A stretch of 64,000 bases of DNA, taken from an uncultured Erwinia sp. Its GTDB lineage: Bacteria > Pseudomonadota > Gammaproteobacteria > Enterobacterales > Enterobacteriaceae. The stretch is from contig CAMIKG010000010.1 of NCBI GenBank assembly GCA_946221915.1, forward strand, positions 42,502 through 106,501, written 5' to 3'. Position numbers and translations under genes: made by a program. Within the stretch, counting starts at the first letter, position 1, and the number at the start of each line of letters is the position of its first letter. Positions 61,653 through 64,000 of this stretch are shown piece by piece. The notes below the pieces were generated by a model that was given only the letters and a program-made list of their open reading frames with translations, searched no databases and was not told the DNA's origin.

Positions 61653-62834
61653 ATGTCAGATCAACGGCTTGCTGCACGAGCAAGTGGCCTTAAGACTTCA
61701 GCAGTACGTGAACTCCTCAAACACAGTAAACTTCCCGGTGTGATTTCTCTTGGCGGCGGCATTCCGGCTCCGGAACTTTTCGATAAGGAAGGGCTGGAAC
61801 TGGCAGTGAGTCAGGTGATGGCGGACAATTTTAACGACGCTTTCCAGTACGGTCTGAGCGAAGGTTACCCGGCGCTGCGCCAGGCGATCAGCCAGTTGTG
61901 CCACGACAGAGGCGTCAACTGTGATGCCGGTGATGTTTACATTACCTCGGGTTCACAACAGTCGCTGGACATCGTTGCCCGTACCCTGCTGGACCCGGAT
62001 GATGTGGTGATTGTTGAACGTCCGACTTATCTGGCCGCGTTGCAGGTGTTCCAGCTGGCGCAGGCTAATATCGTCAGCGTGGATTCCGATGAAGATGGCC
62101 TGAACGTTGATCAGCTGGCGGAAGTGCTCAAAACCACCAAAGTGAAAATCGTTTACCTGGTGCCAACGTTCGGCAACCCAGGCGGCACCGTGCTGAGCGA
62201 AGCGCGCCGCAGCAAGCTGGTGGCGCTGGCGCAGCAACATGACTTTATCATCATCGAGGATGACCCGTACGGTGAGATCAATTTCACCGACAACCGCTGG
62301 ACGACGCTATATCAGCATGCGATCAACCAGGGCTGCCGCGAGCGCGTGATCTACACCTCAACGTTATCGAAGATTCTCGCGCCGGGCATGCGTATAGGCT
62401 GGCTGGTGATCCCTGAGTGGCTGGCCAGCAAGGCGATTATCGTCAAACAGGCGACCGATCTGCACAGCACCTCGCTGGCGCAGGCGATCACCGCGCAATA
62501 TCTGACGCTGAATCGTCTGCCGGAGCAGCTGACACAGATCCGGGAGTTCTACCGCAAAAAATGTGATGTGCTGGCTGATGCGATGACCACGCATTTAGCC
62601 GATCATATTGAATTCAATCGTCCTAAAGGCGGCATGTTCCTGTGGGCGCGCTTCCGCTACGATTTCGACACCACCGCCTGGCTGAAGCAGACGCTGGAGA
62701 ACGGCGTGGTGTTCGTGCCGGGTGAAGCGTTTTTCAATGACAACCCGGACAAGCGTACTTTGCGTTTGTCTTATTCAACGGTGTCTGATGCGGATCTGGT
62801 TACGGCCGTGGAGCGACTGGCGCGTTCGCTGTAA
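61653..62834 (+). CDS. PLP-dependent class I/II aminotransferase (2-aminoadipate transaminase-like)
   Basis: 393 aa, fold-type I. The PLP Lys is in TSTLSKILAPGMRIGW, with ITSGSQQSLD (cofactor phosphate), NPGGTVLSE and IIEDDPYGEI (Asp/Tyr contacting PLP) and RLSYS near the C-terminus (carboxylate Arg). It resembles LysN/valine-pyruvate-type enzymes and the aminotransferase domain of MocR proteins, but lacks the winged helix. The substrate is probably a branched or aromatic amino acid or aminoadipate. AAGGTAAAAGAAG precedes the ATG. Confidence 0.88.
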   Translation: MSDQRLAARASGLKTSAVRELLKHSKLPGVISLGGGIPAPELFDKEGLELAVSQVMADNFNDAFQYGLSEGYPALRQAISQLCHDRGVNCDAGDVYITSGSQQSLDIVARTLLDPDDVVIVERPTYLAALQVFQLAQANIVSVDSDEDGLNVDQLAEVLKTTKVKIVYLVPTFGNPGGTVLSEARRSKLVALAQQHDFIIIEDDPYGEINFTDNRWTTLYQHAINQGCRERVIYTSTLSKILAPGMRIGWLVIPEWLASKAIIVKQATDLHSTSLAQAITAQYLTLNRLPEQLTQIREFYRKKCDVLADAMTTHLADHIEFNRPKGGMFLWARFRYDFDTTAWLKQTLENGVVFVPGEAFFNDNPDKRTLRLSYSTVSDADLVTAVERLARSL

Positions 62835-62953
62835 ATGATATCGTCAGGCGGCGGGAACACCTCGTGTGGCTTCCGCCGCTGCGCTCCCCTCCCGGGCCAG
62901 CCGGTTGCCCCCTGCCCTGCTGAATATGGCGTGTTGCCGGCCGTTACCGAGTC

Positions 62954-63175
62954 TTATGACCAGTCAAACAACGTCTTCAGTTTTACATTCAGCCCTTTCG
63001 CCAGCACGTTAATCACTTCCAGCGTCGGGTTGCGTACCCCACGTTCAATGCCGCTGATATAGGTACGATCCAGCCCGCACTTGTCGGCGAACGCTTCCTG
63101 CGACATGCCCGCTGCGGTACGAAGAGATCGGATGTGCGCTCCAAACTGAGCCTGAATGCTGTCTGTATTTTTCAT
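62954..63175 (-). CDS. Restriction-modification C-protein homologue (XRE family)
   Basis: 73 aa, a single HTH (24-47: MSQEAFADKCGLDRTYISGI then ERGVRNPT) very close in pattern to controller (C) proteins of type II restriction-modification systems, e.g. the LDRTYISGIER stretch. C proteins bind C-boxes in their own promoter to time endonuclease expression. Two sites with the GACTATAAGTC core lie upstream. No methylase or endonuclease gene is adjacent in the window, so it is apparently an orphan controller. Divergent to a Ner-like gene. Confidence 0.85.
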   Translation of the reverse strand: MKNTDSIQAQFGAHIRSLRTAAGMSQEAFADKCGLDRTYISGIERGVRNPTLEVINVLAKGLNVKLKTLFDWS

Positions 63176-63197
63176 CCGATAAACATGACGCGTTGAT

Positions 63198-63225
63198 GCT
63201 TATCGAACCACGGACTATAAGTCAC
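63198..63225 (-). promoter_or_regulatory. C-box 1 (proximal to the C-protein gene)
   Basis: On the minus strand GTGACTTATAGTCCGTGG is followed by a degraded second half (GTTCGATAAGC). GACTTATAGTCCGTG is the characteristic core of C-protein operators. It is 23 bp upstream of the C-protein start. Confidence 0.72.
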
Positions 63226-63311
63226 ATAACACAAAAGAGTTACACGTTCCGTTACCTGCTTTTTTACCGCAAAAATGTTCACTGCATCACATAAACACGA
63301 TTTTTTTTGAT

Positions 63312-63340
63312 GCCTATAAGTATACGGACTATAAGTCACC
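63312..63340. promoter_or_regulatory. C-box 2, bipartite (before the Ner-like gene)
   Basis: GCCTATAAGTA-TACG-GACTATAAGTC comprises two half-site-like 11-mers with a 4-bp spacer, matching the two-dimer architecture of C-protein operators. It shares the exact 15-mer CGGACTATAAGTCAC with C-box 1. It lies about 57 bp before the Ner-like start codon. Confidence 0.75.
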
Positions 63341-63396
63341 AAAAGAATGTGCTAGCTTGAGTTGTGACTGATAATCTACAATGGAGGTAGTTCAAG

Positions 63397-63675
63397 ATGG
63401 CAACTGAAGACTGGGAAGTCAGCTTTATCGTGACAGAACTGAAGAGACAGGGTTACTCGCTGGCGGCAATATCCAGAGCCGCCGGGCTGGCGTCACCTAC
63501 TCTGGCGAATACCTTGTATCGTCCCTGGCCGAAAGGTGAATGGATCATTGCTAATGCCCTGGGCGTTCACCCTTCTGTTATTTGGCCGACTCGCTACAAG
63601 AATTTAAAACAGCCGCGCGTGCCGCGAGACCATTTATTTAAGAATGACAATTTAGATAACAGGCCAAACGGCTAG
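63397..63675 (+). CDS. Ner/Nlp-type DNA-binding protein
   Basis: 92 aa (EDWEVSFIVTELKRQGYSLA, AISRAAGLASPTLANTLYRP, WPKGEWIIANALGVHPSVIW), the HTH fold of phage Mu Ner and E. coli SfsB/Nlp. Ner represses the Mu early promoter. GGAGG lies 9 bp before the ATG. A bipartite C-box overlaps its promoter region, so the divergent C-like protein probably controls it. Its own target is unknown. Confidence 0.87.
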   Translation: MATEDWEVSFIVTELKRQGYSLAAISRAAGLASPTLANTLYRPWPKGEWIIANALGVHPSVIWPTRYKNLKQPRVPRDHLFKNDNLDNRPNG

Positions 63676-63777
63676 CGTCATAGCAGCAGATGACAGGCTC
63701 AGAGGCATGACAGAGCCTGACATCTGCTCTCTTCTGGCAGCGTTTTTCAATCCGTTGATAAGCCTGGCCCATTGGGC

Positions 63778-63877
63778 ATAATGCCAGTCAGTTAAGCATT
63801 TTACTGTGCTGTGCTGTGCTGTGCTGTGCCCGCGCTGCCTGACTGTTTCTGCGGTCTGGCTGGTCCTCGCGCCACGC
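63778..63877. repeat. Dispersed repeat, copy B
   Basis: Matches copy A at 49055-49150 over about 85 bp, including TCAGTTAAGCATTTTACTGT and CGCGCTGCCTGACTGTTTCT. The rest of 63676-64000 is GC-rich with no gene; a GCGCCCGC...GCGGGCGC inverted repeat is near 63955-63974. Confidence 0.8.
63804..63828. repeat. (CTGTG)5 pentanucleotide tract
   Basis: Five perfect tandem copies of CTGTG inside copy B of the dispersed repeat. Copy A has only two units (CTGTA-CTGTG at about 49080). This is a length-variable microsatellite. Confidence 0.9.
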
Positions 63878-64000
63878 TGCGCGCGGTGCCTTCACTTCAC
63901 TCGTCAGCCTGACGGACCGGCGATAACGGGACGTCCCTGTCCCGTATCGCCTTGCGCCCGCGTCCTGCGGGCGCATCCTGGCTTCCTCCCTGCGTTCAGC

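Noticed and set aside
63788..63976. 62-codon minus-strand frame with AQHSTAQHS repeats
   Set aside because: It is translation of the (CTGTG)n microsatellite and dispersed repeat; no ribosome site.

Overview
The window looks like a chromosomal segment of an Enterobacterales bacterium, most likely an Erwiniaceae member (Pantoea or Erwinia type). This is inferred from the moderately high GC, the protein families (Hcp, YddG, Fsr, YbjJ-like, PepV-like, class III OYE) and the operon styles. No rRNA, tRNA or housekeeping marker is present, so the genus is not proven. Most of the window is accessory metabolism and transport around a phage-derived cluster.

Layout. 1-862 is the 5' part of hcp (hybrid cluster protein) behind an NsrR-type palindrome. 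1070-8087 is a peptide ABC transporter operon that includes an M20 dipeptidase and ends in the in-frame remnant of an HxlR-type regulator. 8419-9769 is a divergent XRE-cupin regulator and B3/B4-domain protein pair. 9871-10794 encodes an Rpn-family nuclease. 11066-19483 is a second oligopeptide-type ABC operon with an FMN monooxygenase, a GNAT acetyltransferase and an FAD amine or amino-acid oxidase, plausibly for scavenging a sulfur- or nitrogen-containing small molecule. 19573-22447 is a probable zinc-starvation locus. It has two COG0523 G3E GTPases on the minus strand, a small Cys-rich secreted protein converging on them, and a Zur-like box at each outer end. One GTPase has its CICC metal motif replaced by SISS. 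22971-34528 holds an aldehyde dehydrogenase, a DapA-family aldolase, a YddG-like exporter, two MFS transporters, AraC/GlxA-type and GntR regulators, a Gfo/Idh/MocA oxidoreductase and an old yellow enzyme.

34622-48659 is a contiguous minus-strand cluster of lysis genes (holin, SAR endolysin, Rz with nested Rz1) and a complete Mu-type contractile tail (sheath, tube, frameshifted chaperone, tape measure, baseplate, two fibre modules with an assembly chaperone). No head, packaging, portal, replication or integration gene is seen, so it is best read as an R-type tailocin (phage-tail-like bacteriocin). Upstream of the lysis genes, 48788-49437 carries stacked terminators within about 106-bp repeats. 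Beyond these lie a three-domain flavinylated NADH:fumarate-reductase-like protein with a dicarboxylate antiporter (49438-54158). Beyond that is a phage-type control module: a Q-type antiterminator, a winged-helix protein and an S24 repressor (54250-55938). A CTAAACA/TGTTTAG inverted repeat occurs both at the repressor promoter and before a secreted lipoprotein nuclease gene, suggesting a shared regulon.

The right end (57177-64000) has a DJ-1/PfpI protein, a pair of DUF606 (DMT) half-transporters with a divergent LysR regulator, an MFS transporter, a class I/II aminotransferase, and a divergent pair of small regulators. That pair is a restriction-modification C-protein homologue with recognisable C-boxes and a Ner-like protein; no methylase or endonuclease is in view. 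A dispersed repeat with a (CTGTG)n tract ends the window and has a second copy at 49055-49150. Gene functions are family-level calls read from sequence; no database search was run.
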